The notes beneath the pieces are model-generated. The model searched no databases and was not told where the DNA came from. It saw only the letters and a list, made by a program, of their open reading frames with translations. DNA of 64,000 bases from Cladorhizidae sp. MBARI D1340-BT2 (taxonomy: Eukaryota; Porifera; Demospongiae; Poecilosclerida; Cladorhizidae), in NCBI GenBank assembly GCA_028752905.1, contig JAQNBH010000163.1, forward strand, positions 45,078 through 109,077. Direction: 5' to 3'. The position numbers were made by a program, and so were the translations under genes. Shown here one piece after another: positions 39,806-51,151 of this stretch. Numbering within the stretch: position 1 is the first letter of the stretch; each line of letters begins with the position of its first letter.

Positions 39806-42800
39806 GTGGGGGAGCAAGTGCCTGACCCAAGTCTGCATGTGTGGGGGGAGCAAGTGTCTGACCCAAGTCTGTATGTGTGGGGGGAGCAAGTGTCTGACCC
39901 AAGTCTGTATGTGTGGGGGGAGCAAGTGTCTGACCCAAGTCTGTATGTGTGGGGGGAGCAAGTGCCTGACCCAAGTCTGTATGTGTGGGGGGAGCAAGTG
40001 TCTGACCCAAGTCTGTATGTGTGGGGGGGAGCAAGTGCCTGACCCAAGTCTGTATGTGTGGGGGGAGCAAGTGTCTGACCCAAGTCTGTATGTGTGGGGG
40101 GAGCAAGTGCCTGACCCAAGTCTGTATGTGTGGGGGGAGCAAGTGCCTGACCCAAGTCTGTATGTGTGGGGGGAGCAAGTGCCTGACCCAAGTCTGTATG
40201 TGTGGGGGGAGCAAGTGCCTGACCCAAGTCTGTATGTATGGGGGGTGCAAGTGCCTGACCCAAGTCTGTATGTGTGGGGGGAGCAAGTGTCTGACACAAG
40301 TCTGTATGTGTGGGGGGGCAAGTGTCTGACCCAAGTCTGTATGTGTGGGGGGAGCAAGTGCCTGACCCAAGTCTGTATGTGTGGGGGGAGCAAGTGCCTG
40401 GCCCAAGTCTGTATGTGTGGGGGGAGCAAGTGCCTGACCCAAGTCTGTATGTGTGGGGGGAGCAAGTGCCTGACCCAAGTCTGTATGTGTGGGGGGAGCA
40501 AGTGCCTGACCCAAGTCTGTATGTGTGGGTGGAGCAAGTGTCTGACCCAAGTCTGTATGTGTGGGGGGAGCAAGTGCCTGACCCAAGTCTGTATGTGTGG
40601 GGGGGAGCAAGTGTCTGACCCAAGTCTGTATGTGTGGGGGGAGCAAGTGCCTGACCCAAGTCTGTATGTGTGGGGGGAGCAAGTGCCTGACCCAAATCTG
40701 TATGTGTGGGGGGAGCAAGTGTCTGACCCAAGTCTGTATGAGTGGGGGGAGCAAGTGCCTGACCCAAGTCTGTATGTGTGGGGGGAGCAAGTGCCTGACC
40801 CAAGTCTGTATGTGTGGGGGGAGCAAGTGCCTGACCCAAGTCTGTATGTGTGGGGGGAGCAAGTGCCTGACCCAAGTCTGTATGTCTGGGGGGAGCAAGT
40901 GCCTGGCCCAAGTCTGTATGTGTGGGGGGAGCAAGTGTCTGACCCAAGTCTGTATGTGTGGGGGGAGCAAGTGTCTGACCCAAGTCTGTATGTGTGGGGG
41001 GAGCAAGTGCCTGACCCAAGTCTGTATGTGTGGGGGGAGCAAGTGTCTGACCCAAGTCTGTATGTGTGGAGGGAGCAAGTGCCTGACCCAAGTCTGTATG
41101 TGTGGGGGGAGCAAGTGTCTGACCCAAGTCTGTATGTGTGGGGGGAGCAAGTGCCTGGTCCAAGTCTGTATGTGTGGGGGGAGCAAGTGCCTGACCCAAG
41201 TCTGTATGTGTGGGGGGAGCAAGTGCCTGACCCAAGTCTGTATGTGTGGGGGGAGCAAGTGCCTGACCCAAGTCTGTATGTCTGGGGGGAGCAAGTGCCT
41301 GGCCCAAGTCTGTATGTGTGGGGGGAGCAAGTGCCTGACCCAAGTCTGTATGTGTGGGGGGAGCAAGTGTCTGACCCAAGTCTGTATGTGTGGGGGGGCA
41401 AGTGTCTGACCCAAGTCTGTATGTGTGGGGGGAGCAAGTGCCTGACCCAAGTCTGTATGTGTGGGGGGAGCAAGTGTCTGACCCAAGTCTGTATGTGTGG
41501 GGGGAGCAAGTGCCTGACCCAAGTCTGTATGGGGGGGAGCAAGTGCCTGACCCAAGTCTGTATGTGTGGGGGGAGCAAGTGCCTGGCCCAAGTCTGTATG
41601 TGTGGGGGGAGCAAGTGTCTGACCCAAGTCTGTATGTGTGGGGGGAGCAAGTGCCTGACCCAAGTCTGTATGTGTGGGGGGAGCAAGTGCCAGACCCAAG
41701 TCTGTATGTGTGGGGGGAGCAAGTGCCTGACCCAAGTCTCTATGTGTGGGGGGAGCAAGTGCCTGACCCAAGTCTGTATGTGTGGGGGGAGCAAGTGGTT
41801 GACCCAAGTCTGTATGTGTGGGGGGAGCAAGTGCCTGACCCAAGTCTGTATGTGTGGGGGGAGCAAGTGTCTGACCCAAGTCTGTATGTGTGGGGGGAGC
41901 AAGTGACTGACCCAGGTCTGTATGTGTGGGGGGAGCAAGTGTCTGACCCAAGTCTGTATGTGTGGGGGAGCAAGTGCCTGACTCAAGTCTGCATGTGTGG
42001 GGGGAGCAAGTGTCTGACCCAAGTCTGTATGTGTGGGGGGAGCAAGTGTCTGACCCAAGTCTGTATGTGTGGGGGGAGCAAGTGTCTGACCCAAGTCTGT
42101 ATGTGTGGGGGGAGCAAGTGCCTGACCCAAGTCTGTATGTGTGGGGGGAGCAAGTGTCTGACCCAAGTCTGTATGTGTGGGGGGGAGCAAGTGCCTGACC
42201 CAAGTCTGTATGTGTGGGGGGAGCAAGTGCCTGACCCAAGTCTGTATGTGTGGGGGGAGCAAGTGCCTGACCCAAGTCTGTATGTGTGGGGGGAGCAAGT
42301 GCCTGACCCAAGTCTGTATGTATGGGGGGTGCAAGTGCCTGACCCAAGTCTGTATGTGTGGGGGGAGCAAGTGTCTGACACAAGTCTGTATGTGTGGGGG
42401 GGCAAGTGTCTGACCCAAGTCTGTATGTGTGGGGGGAGCAAGTGCCTGACCCAAGTCTGTATGTGTGGGGGGAGCAAGTGCCTGGCCCAAGTCTGTATGT
42501 GTGGGGGGAGCAAGTGCCTGACCCAAGTCTGTATGTGTGGGGGGAGCAAGTGCCTGACCCAAGTCTGTATGTGTGGGGGGAGCAAGTGCCTGACCCAAGT
42601 CTGTATGTGTGGGGGGAGCAAGTGTCTGACCCAAGTCTGTATGTGTGGGGGGAGCAAGTGCCTGACCCAAGTCTGTATGTGTGGGGGGGAGCAAGTGTCT
42701 GACCCAAGTCTGTATGTGTGGGGGGAGCAAGTGCCTGACCCAAGTCTGTATGTGTGGGGGGAGCAAGTGCCTGACCCAAACTGTATGTGTGGGGGGAGCA

Positions 42801-45800
42801 AGTGTCTGACCCAAGTCTGTATGAGTGGGGGGAGCAAGTGCCTGACCCAAGTCTGTATGTGTGGGGGGAGCAAGTGCCTGACCCAAGTCTGTATGTGTGG
42901 GGGGAGCAAGTGCCTGACCCAAGTCTGTATGTGTGGGGGGAGCAAGTGCCTGACCCAAGTCTGTATGTCTGGGGGGAGCAAGTGCCTGGCCCAAGTCTGT
43001 ATGTGTGGGGGGAGCAAGTGTCTGACCCAAGTCTGTATGTGTGGGGGGAGCAAGTGTCTGACCCAAGTCTGTATGTGTGGGGGGAGCAAGTGCCTGACCC
43101 AAGTCTGTATGTGTGGGGGGAGCAAGTGTCTGACCCAAGTCTGTATGTGTGGAGGGAGCAAGTGCCTGACCCAAGTCTGTATGTGTGGGGGGAGCAAGTG
43201 TCTGACCCAAGTCTGTATGTGTGGGGGGAGCAAGTGCCTGGTCCAAGTCTGTATGTGTGGGGGGAGCAAGTGCCTGACCCAAGTCTGTATGTGTGGGGGG
43301 AGCAAGTGCCTGACCCAAGTCTGTATGTGTGGGGGGAGCAAGTGCCTGACCCAAGTCTGTATGTCTGGGGGGAGCAAGTGCCTGGCCCAAGTCTGTATGT
43401 GTGGGGGGAGCAAGTGCCTGACCCAAGTCTGTATGTGTGGGGGGAGCAAGTGTCTGACCCAAGTCTGTATGTGTGGGGGGGCAAGTGTCTGACCCAAGTC
43501 TGTATGTGTGGGGGGAGCAAGTGCCTGACCCAAGTCTGTATGTGTGGGGGGAGCAAGTGTCTGACCCAAGTCTGTATGTGTGGGGGGAGCAAGTGCCTGA
43601 CCCAAGTCTGTATGGGGGGGAGCAAGTGCCTGACCCAAGTCTGTATGTGTGGGGGGAGCAAGTGCCTGGCCCAAGTCTGTATGTGTGGGGGGAGCAAGTG
43701 TCTGACCCAAGTCTGTATGTGTGGGGGGAGCAAGTGCCTGACCCAAGTCTGTATGTGTGGGGGGAGCAAGTGCCAGACCCAAGTCTGTATGTGTGGGGGG
43801 AGCAAGTGCCTGACCCAAGTCTCTATGTGTGGGGGGAGCAAGTGCCTGACCCAAGTCTGTATGTGTGGGGGGAGCAAGTGGTTGACCCAAGTCTGTATGT
43901 GTGGGGGGAGCAAGTGCCTGACCCAAGTCTGTATGTGTGGGGGGAGCAAGTGTCTGACCCAAGTCTGTATGTGTGGGGGGAGCAAGTGCCTGACCCAGGT
44001 CTGTATGTGTGGGGGGAGCAAGTGTCTGACCCAAGTCTGTATGTGTGGGGGAGCAAGTGCCTGACCCAAGTCTGCATGTGTGGGGGGAGCAAGTGTCTGA
44101 CCCAAGTCTGTATGTGTGGGGGGAGCAAGTGTCTGACCCAAGTCTGTATGTGTGGGGGGAGCAAGTGTCTGACCCAAGTCTGTATGTGTGGGGGGAGCAA
44201 GTGCCTGACCCAAGTCTGTATGTGTGGGGGGAGCAAGTGTCTGACCCAAGTCTGTATGTGTGGGGGGGAGCAAGTGCCTGACCCAAGTCTGTATGTGTGG
44301 GGGGAGCAAGTGTCTGACCCAAGTCTGTATGTGTGGGGGGAGCAAGTGCCTGACCCAAGTCTGTATGTGTGGGGGGAGCAAGTGCCTGACCCAAGTCTGT
44401 ATGTGTGGGGGGAGCAAGTGCCTGACCCAAGTCTGTATGTGTGGGGGGAGCAAGTGCCTGACCCAAGTCTGTATGTATGGGGGGTGCAAGTGCCTGACCC
44501 AAGTCTGTATGTGTGGGGGGAGCAAGTGTCTGACACAAGTCTGTATGTGTGGGGGGGCAAGTGTCTGACCCAAGTCTGTATGTGTGGGGGGAGCAAGTGC
44601 CTGACCCAAGTCTGTATGTGTGGGGGGAGCAAGTGCCTGGCCCAAGTCTGTATGTGTGGGGGGAGCAAGTGCCTGACCCAAGTCTGTATGTGTGGGGGGA
44701 GCAAGTGCCTGACCCAAGTCTGTATGTGTGGGGGGAGCAAGTGCCTGACCCAAGTCTGTATGTGTGGGGGGAGCAAGTGTCTGACCCAAGTCTGTATGTG
44801 TGGGGGGAGCAAGTGCCTGACCCAAGTCTGTATGTGTGGGGGGGAGCAAGTGTCTGACCCAAGTCTGTATGAGTGGGGGGAGCAAGTGCCTGACCCAAGT
44901 CTGTATGTGTGGGGGGAGCAAGTGCCTGACCCAAGTCTGTATGTGTGGGGGGAGCAAGTGCCTGACCCAAGTCTGTATGTGTGGGGGGAGCAAGTGCCTG
45001 ACCCAAGTCTGTATGTCTCGGGGGAGCAAGTGCCTGGCCCAAGTCTGTATGTGTGGGGGGAGCAAGTGTCTGACCCAAGTCTGTATGTGTGGGGGGAGCA
45101 AGTGTCTGACCCAAGTCTGTATGTGTGGGGGGAGCAAGTGCCTGACCCAAGTCTGTATGTGTGGGGGGAGCAAGTGTCTGACCCAAGTCTGTATGTGTGG
45201 AGGGAGCAAGTGCCTGACCCAAGTCTGTATGTGTGGGGGGAGCAAGTGTCTGACCCAAGTCTGTATGTGTGGGGGGAGCAAGTGCCTGGTCCAAGTCTGT
45301 ATGTGTGGGGGGAGCAAGTGCCTGACCCAAGTCTGTATGTGTGGGGGGAGCAAGTGCCTGACCCAAGTCTGTATGTGTGGGGGGAGCAAGTGCCTGACCC
45401 AAGTCTGTATGTCTGGGGGGAGCAAGTGCCTGGCCCAAGTCTGTATGTGTGGGGGGAGCAAGTGCCTGACCCAAGTCTGTATGTGTGGGGGGAGCAAGTG
45501 TCTGACCCAAGTCTGTATGTGTGGGGGGGCAAGTGTCTGACCCAAGTCTGTATGTGTGGGGGGAGCAAGTGCCTGACCCAAGTCTGTATGTGTGGGGGGA
45601 GCAAGTGTCTGACCCAAGTCTGTATGTGTGGGGGGAGCAAGTGCCTGACCCAAGTCTGTATGGGGGGGAGCAAGTGCCTGACCCAAGTCTGTATGTGTGG
45701 GGGGAGCAAGTGCCTGGCCCAAGTCTGTATGTGTGGGGGGAGCAAGTGTCTGACCCAAGTCTGTATGTGTGGGGGGAGCAAGTGCCTGACCCAAGTCTGT

Positions 45801-46117
45801 ATGTGTGGGGGGAGCAAGTGCCAGACCCAAGTCTGTATGTGTGGGGGGAGCAAGTGCCTGACCCAAGTCTCTATGTGTGGGGGGAGCAAGTGCCTGACCC
45901 AAGTCTGTATGTGTGGGGGGAGCAAGTGTCTGACCCAAGTCTGTATGTGTGGGGGGAGCAAGTGTCTGACCCAAGTCTGTATGTGTGGGGGGAGCAAGTG
46001 CCTGACCCAAGTCTGTATGTGTGGGGGGAGCAAGTGTCTGACCCAAGTCTGTATGTGTGGGGGGAGCAAGTGCCTGACCCAAGTCTGTATGTGTGGGGGG
46101 AACAAGTGTCTGTCCCA
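39806..46117. repeat. Higher-order repeat, three copies of about 2.05-2.16 kb
   Basis: Marker units recur in the same order at spacings of 2,156, 2,083 and 2,048 bp. Examples are a unit with seven Gs running straight into CAAGTG (about 40313, 42397, 44552), a short TGTATGGGGGGG unit (about 41529, 43612, 45660) and a GTGCCAGACC variant (about 41690, 43773, 45820). The copies differ by a few added or lost 36-bp units (72 bp between the first two spacings), as expected from unequal exchange. Confidence 0.85.
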
Positions 46118-49100
46118 AGTCTGTATGTGTGGGGGGAGCAATTGTCTGACCCAAGTCTGTATGTGTGGGTAGAGCAAGTGCCTGGCCCAAGTCTGTATGT
46201 GTGTGGGGAGCAAGTGTCTGACCCAAGTCTGTAAGTGTGGGGGAGCAAGTGCCTGACCCAAGTCTGTATGTGTGGGGGGAGCAAGTGCCTGACCCAAGTC
46301 TGTATGTGTGGTGGGAGCAAGTGTCTGACCCAAGTCTGTATGTGTGGGGGGAGCAAGTGCCTGACCCAAGTCTGTATGTGTGGGGGGAGCAAGTGTCTGA
46401 CACAAGTCTGTATGTGTGGGAGAGCAAGTGTCTGACCCAAGTCTGTATGTGTGGGGGGAGCAAGTGCCTGGCCCAAGTCTGTATGTGTGGGGGGAGCAAG
46501 TGCCTGACCCAAGTCTGTATGTGTGGGGGGAGCAAGTGTCTGACCCAAGTCATGTGTGGGGGGGAGCAAGTGTCTGACCCAAGTCTGTATGTGTGGGGGG
46601 GGGCAAGTGCCTGACCCAAGTCTGTATGTGTGGGGGGAGCAAGTGCCTGACCCTAGTCTGTATGTGTGGGGGGAGCAAGTGTCTGACCCAAGTCTGTATG
46701 TGTGGGGGGAGCAAGTGTCTGACCCAAGTCTGTATGTGTGGGGGGAGCAAGTGCCTGACCCAAGTCTGTATGTGTGGGGGGAGCAAGTGTCTGACCCAAG
46801 TCTGTATGTGTGGGGGGAGCAAGTGTCTGACCCAAGTCTGTATGTGTGGGGGGAGCAAGTGCCTGACCCAAGTCTGTATGTGTGGGGGGAGCAATTGTCT
46901 GACCCAAGTCTGTATGTGTGGGGAGAGCAAGTGCCTGGCCCAAGTCTGTATGTGTGTGGGGAGCTAGTGTCTGACCCAAGTCTGTATGTGTGGGGGAGCA
47001 AGTGCCTGACCCAAGTCTGTATGTGTGGGGGGAGCAAGTGCCTGACCCAAGTCTGTATGTGTGGGGGGAGCAAGTGCCTGACCCAAGTCTGTATGTGTGG
47101 GGGGAGCAAGTGTCTGATCCAAGTCTGTATGTGTGGGGGGAGCAAGTGCCTGACCCAAGTCTGTATGTGTGGGGGAGCAAGTGCCTGACCCAAGTCTGTA
47201 TGTGTGGGGGGAGCAAGTGTCTGACCCAAGTCTATATGTGTGGGGGGGAGCAAGTGTCTGACACAAGTCTGTATGTCTGGGGGGAGCAAGTGTCTGACCC
47301 AAGTCTATATGTGTGGGGGGAGCAAGTGTCTGACACAAGTCTGTATGTCTGGGGGGAGCAAGTGTCTGACCCAAGTCTGTATGTGTGGGGGGAGCAAGTG
47401 CCTGACCCAAGTCTGTATGTGTGGGGGGAGCAAGTGCCTGACCCAAGTCTGTATGTGTGGGGGGAGCAAGTGCCTGACCCAAGTCTGTATGTGTGGGGGG
47501 AGCAAGTGTGTGACCCAAGTCTGTATGTGTGGGGGGAGCAAGTGCCTGACCCAAGTCTGTATGTGTGGGGGGAGCAAGTGTCTGACCCAAGTCTGTATGT
47601 GTGGGGGGAGCAAGTGTCTGACCCAAGTCTGTATGTGTGGGGGGAGCATGTGCCTGACCCAAGTCTGTATGTGTGAGGGGAGCAAATACCTGACCCAAGT
47701 CTGTATGTGTGGGGGGAGCAAGTGCCTGACCCAAGTCTGTATGTGTGGGGGGAGCAAGTGCCTGACCCAAGTCTGTATGTGTGGGGGGAGCAAGTGTCTG
47801 ACCCAAGTCTGTATGTGTGGGGGGAGCAAGTGCCTGACCCAAGTCTGTGTGTGTGGGGTGAGCAAGTGCCTGACCCAAGTCTGTATGTGTGGGGGGAGCA
47901 AGTGCCTGACCCAAGTCTGTATGTGTGGGGGGAGCAAGTGTCTGACCCAAGTCTGTATGTGTGGGGGGAGCAAGTGCCTGACCCAAGTCTGTATGTGTGT
48001 GGGGAGCAAGTGCCTGACCCAAGTCTGTATGTGTGGGGGGAGCAAGTGCCTGACCCAAGTCTGTATGTGTGGGGGGAGCAAGTGCCTGACCCAAGTCTGT
48101 ATGTGTGTGGGGAGCAAGTGTCTGACCCAAGTCTGTATGTGTGGGGGGAGCAAGTGCCTGACCCAAGTCTGTATGTGTGGGGGGAGCAAGTGCCTGACCC
48201 AAGTCTGTATGTGTGGGGGGAGCAAGTGTCTGACCCAAGTCTGTATGTGTGAGGGGAGCAAGTGTCTGACCCAAGTCTGTATGTGTGGGGGGAGCAAGTG
48301 CCTGACCCAAGTCTGTATGTGTGGGGGGAGCAAGTGTCTGACCCAAGTCTGTATGTGTGGGGGGAGCAAGTGTCTGACCCAAGTCTGTATGTGTGGGGGG
48401 AGCAAGTGCCTGACCCAAGTCTGTATGTGTGGGGGGAGCAATTGTCTGACCCAAGTCTGTATGTGTGGGGAGAGCAAGTGCCTGGCCCAAGTCTGTATGT
48501 GTGTGGGGAGCAAGTGTCTGACCCAAGTCTGTATGTGTGGGGGAGCAAGTGTCTGACCCAAGTCTGTATGTGTGGGGGGAGCAAGTGCCTGACCCAAGTC
48601 TGTATGTGTGGGGGGAGCAAGTGTCTGACCCAAGTCATGTGTGGGGGGAGCAAGTGTCTGACCCAAGTCTGTATGTGTGGGGGGAGCAAGTGTCTGACCC
48701 AAGTCTGTATGTGTGGGGGGAGCAAGTGCCTGACCCAAGTCTGTATGGGTGGGGGGAGCAAGTGTCTGACCCAAGTCTGTATGTGTGGGGGGAGCAAGTG
48801 CCTGACCCAAGTCTGTATGTGTGGGGGGAGCAAGTGTCTGACCCAAGTCTGTATGTGTGGGGGGAGCAACTGCCTGACCCAAGTCTGTATGTGTGGGGGG
48901 AGCAAGTGCCTGACCCAAGTCTGTATGTGTGGGGGGAGCAAGTGCCTGACCCAAGTCTGTATGTGTGGGGGGAGCAAGTGCCTGACCCAAGTCTGTATGT
49001 GTGGGGGGAGCAAGTGTCTGACCCAAGTCTGTATGTGTGGGGGGAGCAAGTGTCTGACCCAAGTCTGTATGTGTGGGGGGAGCATGTGCCTGACCCAAGT

Positions 49101-49635
49101 CTGTATGTGTGAGGGGAGCAAATGCCTGACCCAAGTCTGTATGTGTGGGGGGAGCAAGTGCCTGACCCAAGTCTGTATGTGTGGGGGGAGCAAGTGCCTG
49201 ACCCAAGTCTGTATGTGTGGGGGGAGCAAGTGTCTGACCCAAGTCTGTATGTGTGGGGGGAGCAAGTGCCTGACCCAAGTCTGTATGTGTGGGGTGAGCA
49301 AGTGCCTGACCCAAGTCTGTATGTGTGGGGGGAGCAAGTGCCTGACCCAAGTCTGTATGTGTGGGGGGAGCAAGTGTCTGACCCAAGTCTGTATGTGTGG
49401 GGGGAGCAAGTGCCTGACCCAAGTCTGTATGTGTGGGGGGAGCAAGTGCCTGACCCAAGTCTGTATGTGTGGGTGCAGCAAGTGCCTGACCCAAGTCTGT
49501 ATGTGTGTGGGGAGCAAGTGCCTGACCCAAGTCTGTATGTGTGGGGGGAGCAAGTGCCTGACCCAAGTCTGTATGTGTGGGGGGAGCAAGTGTCTGACCC
49601 AAGTCTGTATGTGTGGGGGGAGCAAGTGCCTGACC

Positions 49636-49752
49636 GCCACATAGCTTGTAGTTGCTAGGAACAGGAGGGCATTACTTATGTGATAGCTATTCACCAGCAA
49701 CACTGTTACCTCATAGCTTATAGTTGGGCTAGGGCTAGGGGTTACAGGAGCT
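49636..49752. other. Junction segment between satellite and foldback element
   Basis: Non-satellite sequence begins abruptly after the partial unit ending GCCTGACC. The segment resembles, weakly, the outer part of the foldback arm that follows (TATAGTTGGGCTAGG against the other arm's reverse complement). It is probably the decayed remainder of that arm. No coding potential is seen. Confidence 0.5.
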
Positions 49753-50296
49753 ACAAGTGGAGGGAACCTCAAAAACCTGAATGCCTGAACTGGCAGTATA
49801 AATATCTCCTGATTGCCAAGTGCTAGAGAGTTGAAATTAGCACCAGTGGCTAGAGGAGGCCCTACTCTATTCAATGAGTGTTTTTATTAGGCGTTAAATT
49901 ATTAGGTGTTAAAATCTAAAGTACGTGGTCAAGCCCGCGGGTGGAAAATGAATTTCGTTAATAATCCATAAAACTCATTTTCCACCCGCTCGCTTGACCA
50001 CCTACTTACATTTTAGCGCCTTATGAAAACACTCGTTGAATAGAGTAGGACTTCCTATAGCTAATTTCAACTCTCTAGCACTTGGCAATCAGGAGATATT
50101 TATACTGCCAGTTCAGGCATTCAGGTTTTTTAGGTTCCTTCCACTTTAGGTCTAGTAACTAGGCTATAGTTATACCTATGAAAAATATTTTAGTATCAAC
50201 AGAGAGCACAAAGAGAGACCTATCTTTTGAGCTATATATCAAGTCCATACCATGAAATTTACAGAATCTACGGAGCTATAAAGTGGTAACCACAAG
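49753..50296. repeat. Foldback (inverted-repeat) element, copy 1
   Basis: Two arms are reverse complements of each other. The left arm, about 49753-49951, faces the right arm, about 49974-50150. A perfect stretch of about 71 bp pairs 49771-49841 with 50060-50130. The innermost paired block contains GGTCAAG and GGGTGGAAAATGA, around a loop of about 25 bases. The right arm continues to 50296 with sequence that matches the outer arms of copy 2. The matching left outer arm is missing or badly decayed next to the satellite. There is no coding capacity, so this is probably a non-autonomous DNA element. Confidence 0.85.
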
Positions 50297-50504
50297 TTAG
50301 TTTGTTTTAATTTTAAAAATGCTGCTGTTCCCCCCTTTAGTGTTCCTTGTTAGTTTCTCTTCAAATCAATAAGAAATGCATGGACAAAAACCATCATAAC
50401 TTTGAAATGGAGCATCCAATAGCTCTAAAACTTTAGAATTGGCTAGTAGATATGTACAGCAACAGTTTGAAAACAAATAAAAAACTCCAAGGTATAGTCC
50501 CCCC
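50297..50504. repeat. Tail of foldback copy 1
   Basis: This segment aligns, with much divergence, to the segment after copy 2. GAGCATCCAA is shared at 50410-50419 and 51923-51932, followed by similar spacing of AACTT, GAAT and AGTA blocks. It ends in a C-run that abuts the start of copy 2, forming the 14-bp palindrome CCCCCTTAAGGGGG at 50500-50513. It is therefore read as the right end of copy 1. Confidence 0.5.
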
Positions 50505-50781
50505 TTAAGGGGGTGCTAGGGGTACTTTAAAAAAAAGTTAACCGCAAATACAACTGATCGTAACTTTTTGGTTTCTACTCCTATGAACATAATTTTGCTA
50601 TCAAAAGATAGCCCACTTGTCATGCTTTCAAATGATATGCATATCATATACTTTCTTTTTGTCCACCTTCAAGGTAACTCAAAGAAGCAAGCACCATTGA
50701 AGAAGATGCCACCCACTCCCCACCCTTATTAGTATTTTGTATTGGCTTGTAATTGCTTCAGTGGCTAGAGCATGCATAGTG

Positions 50782-50930
50782 CTACAAATTGAATAGTTTA
50801 GAATCTTTTTTTTTTTAATCCACTAGTAATGGCGAGTACAAATGTAAAATTTTACCTTAGATCATCATTAGATCATCAATAACTTCACAAAAGAGGCAAT
50901 GAATTTTTTTTTAAGCCATTCAATTTGTAG
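50782..50930. repeat. Small inverted-repeat segment (MITE-like)
   Basis: CTACAAATTGAAT at 50782-50794 is the exact reverse complement of ATTCAATTTGTAG at 50918-50930. They bound 149 bp of AT-rich DNA. The size and termini fit a miniature inverted-repeat element nested in foldback copy 2. A chance inverted repeat in AT-rich DNA is possible. Confidence 0.35.
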
Positions 50931-51111
50931 AGTAAAGACAGAGCTACAAAATGGTATAAAATGTTAGACAAGAAAAAATTATTCGAATGAGTTATTTTGG
51001 GCGGCAGGCAAGGAGTCAACATTTTTGACCCAAAAAAGTTATGGCAATGTAAACATTGAAGTTTGGGTTTGCACTGACAGGGGACACTGACAGGGGAGAC
51101 AGCTGCATTCT

Positions 51112-51138
51112 CCCCCCCCCCCCCCCCCCCCCCCCCCC
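51112..51138. repeat. Poly-C tract, 27 bases
   Basis: A pure run of 27 Cs is followed by TTTTT, just outside the left arm of the copy 2 palindrome. The mirror position on the right has AAAAAAAGGGG (about 51828-51838). The tract may therefore be an expanded part of the inverted repeat. Confidence 0.9.
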
Positions 51139-51151
51139 TTTTTAACTTGTG

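Larger units (their letters stand above)
1..49635. repeat. 36-bp satellite array, about 1,380 units
   Basis: One unit is 181-216. Its key blocks are GGGGGGAGCAAGTG, TGACCCAAGTC and TGTATG. The array is already in progress at base 1 and ends mid-unit at 49635. Most units differ by one or a few bases; the commonest variant is C or T just before CTGACC. The G-run varies from 4 to about 9. The plus strand is G-rich (14 G to 6 C per consensus unit) and the unit has no CG dinucleotide. Because 36 is divisible by 3, the unit reads as 12-residue peptides without stops in two plus frames (MCGGSKCLTQVC, YVWGEQVSDPSL) and all three minus frames (LLPPHIQTWVRH, APPTHTDLGQAL, CSPHTYRLGSGT). The resulting open frames, up to about 2,500 codons, switch frame at every indel and have no unique ends. 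I read them as artefacts, not genes. Confidence 0.98.

Noticed and set aside
39015..46619. 2,534-codon minus-strand open frame and many others as repeat-protein genes
   Set aside because: All are products of a stop-free 36-bp unit. Frames switch at indels, overlap on both strands and have no unique N- or C-terminal domain.
1..49635. CRISPR array (36-bp period)
   Set aside because: There are no unique spacers; the whole period is the repeated unit and flanking DNA is eukaryotic transposon sequence.
49725..49745. Telomere-like GGGCTAGGGCTAGGGG
   Set aside because: Only two imperfect repeats; it lies in a decayed foldback arm and is not a telomeric tract.
47232..49874. Minus-strand open frame with a non-repetitive N-terminus running into the satellite
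   Set aside because: The apparent unique start lies in the left arm of foldback copy 1, a non-coding palindrome; the open frame is accidental.
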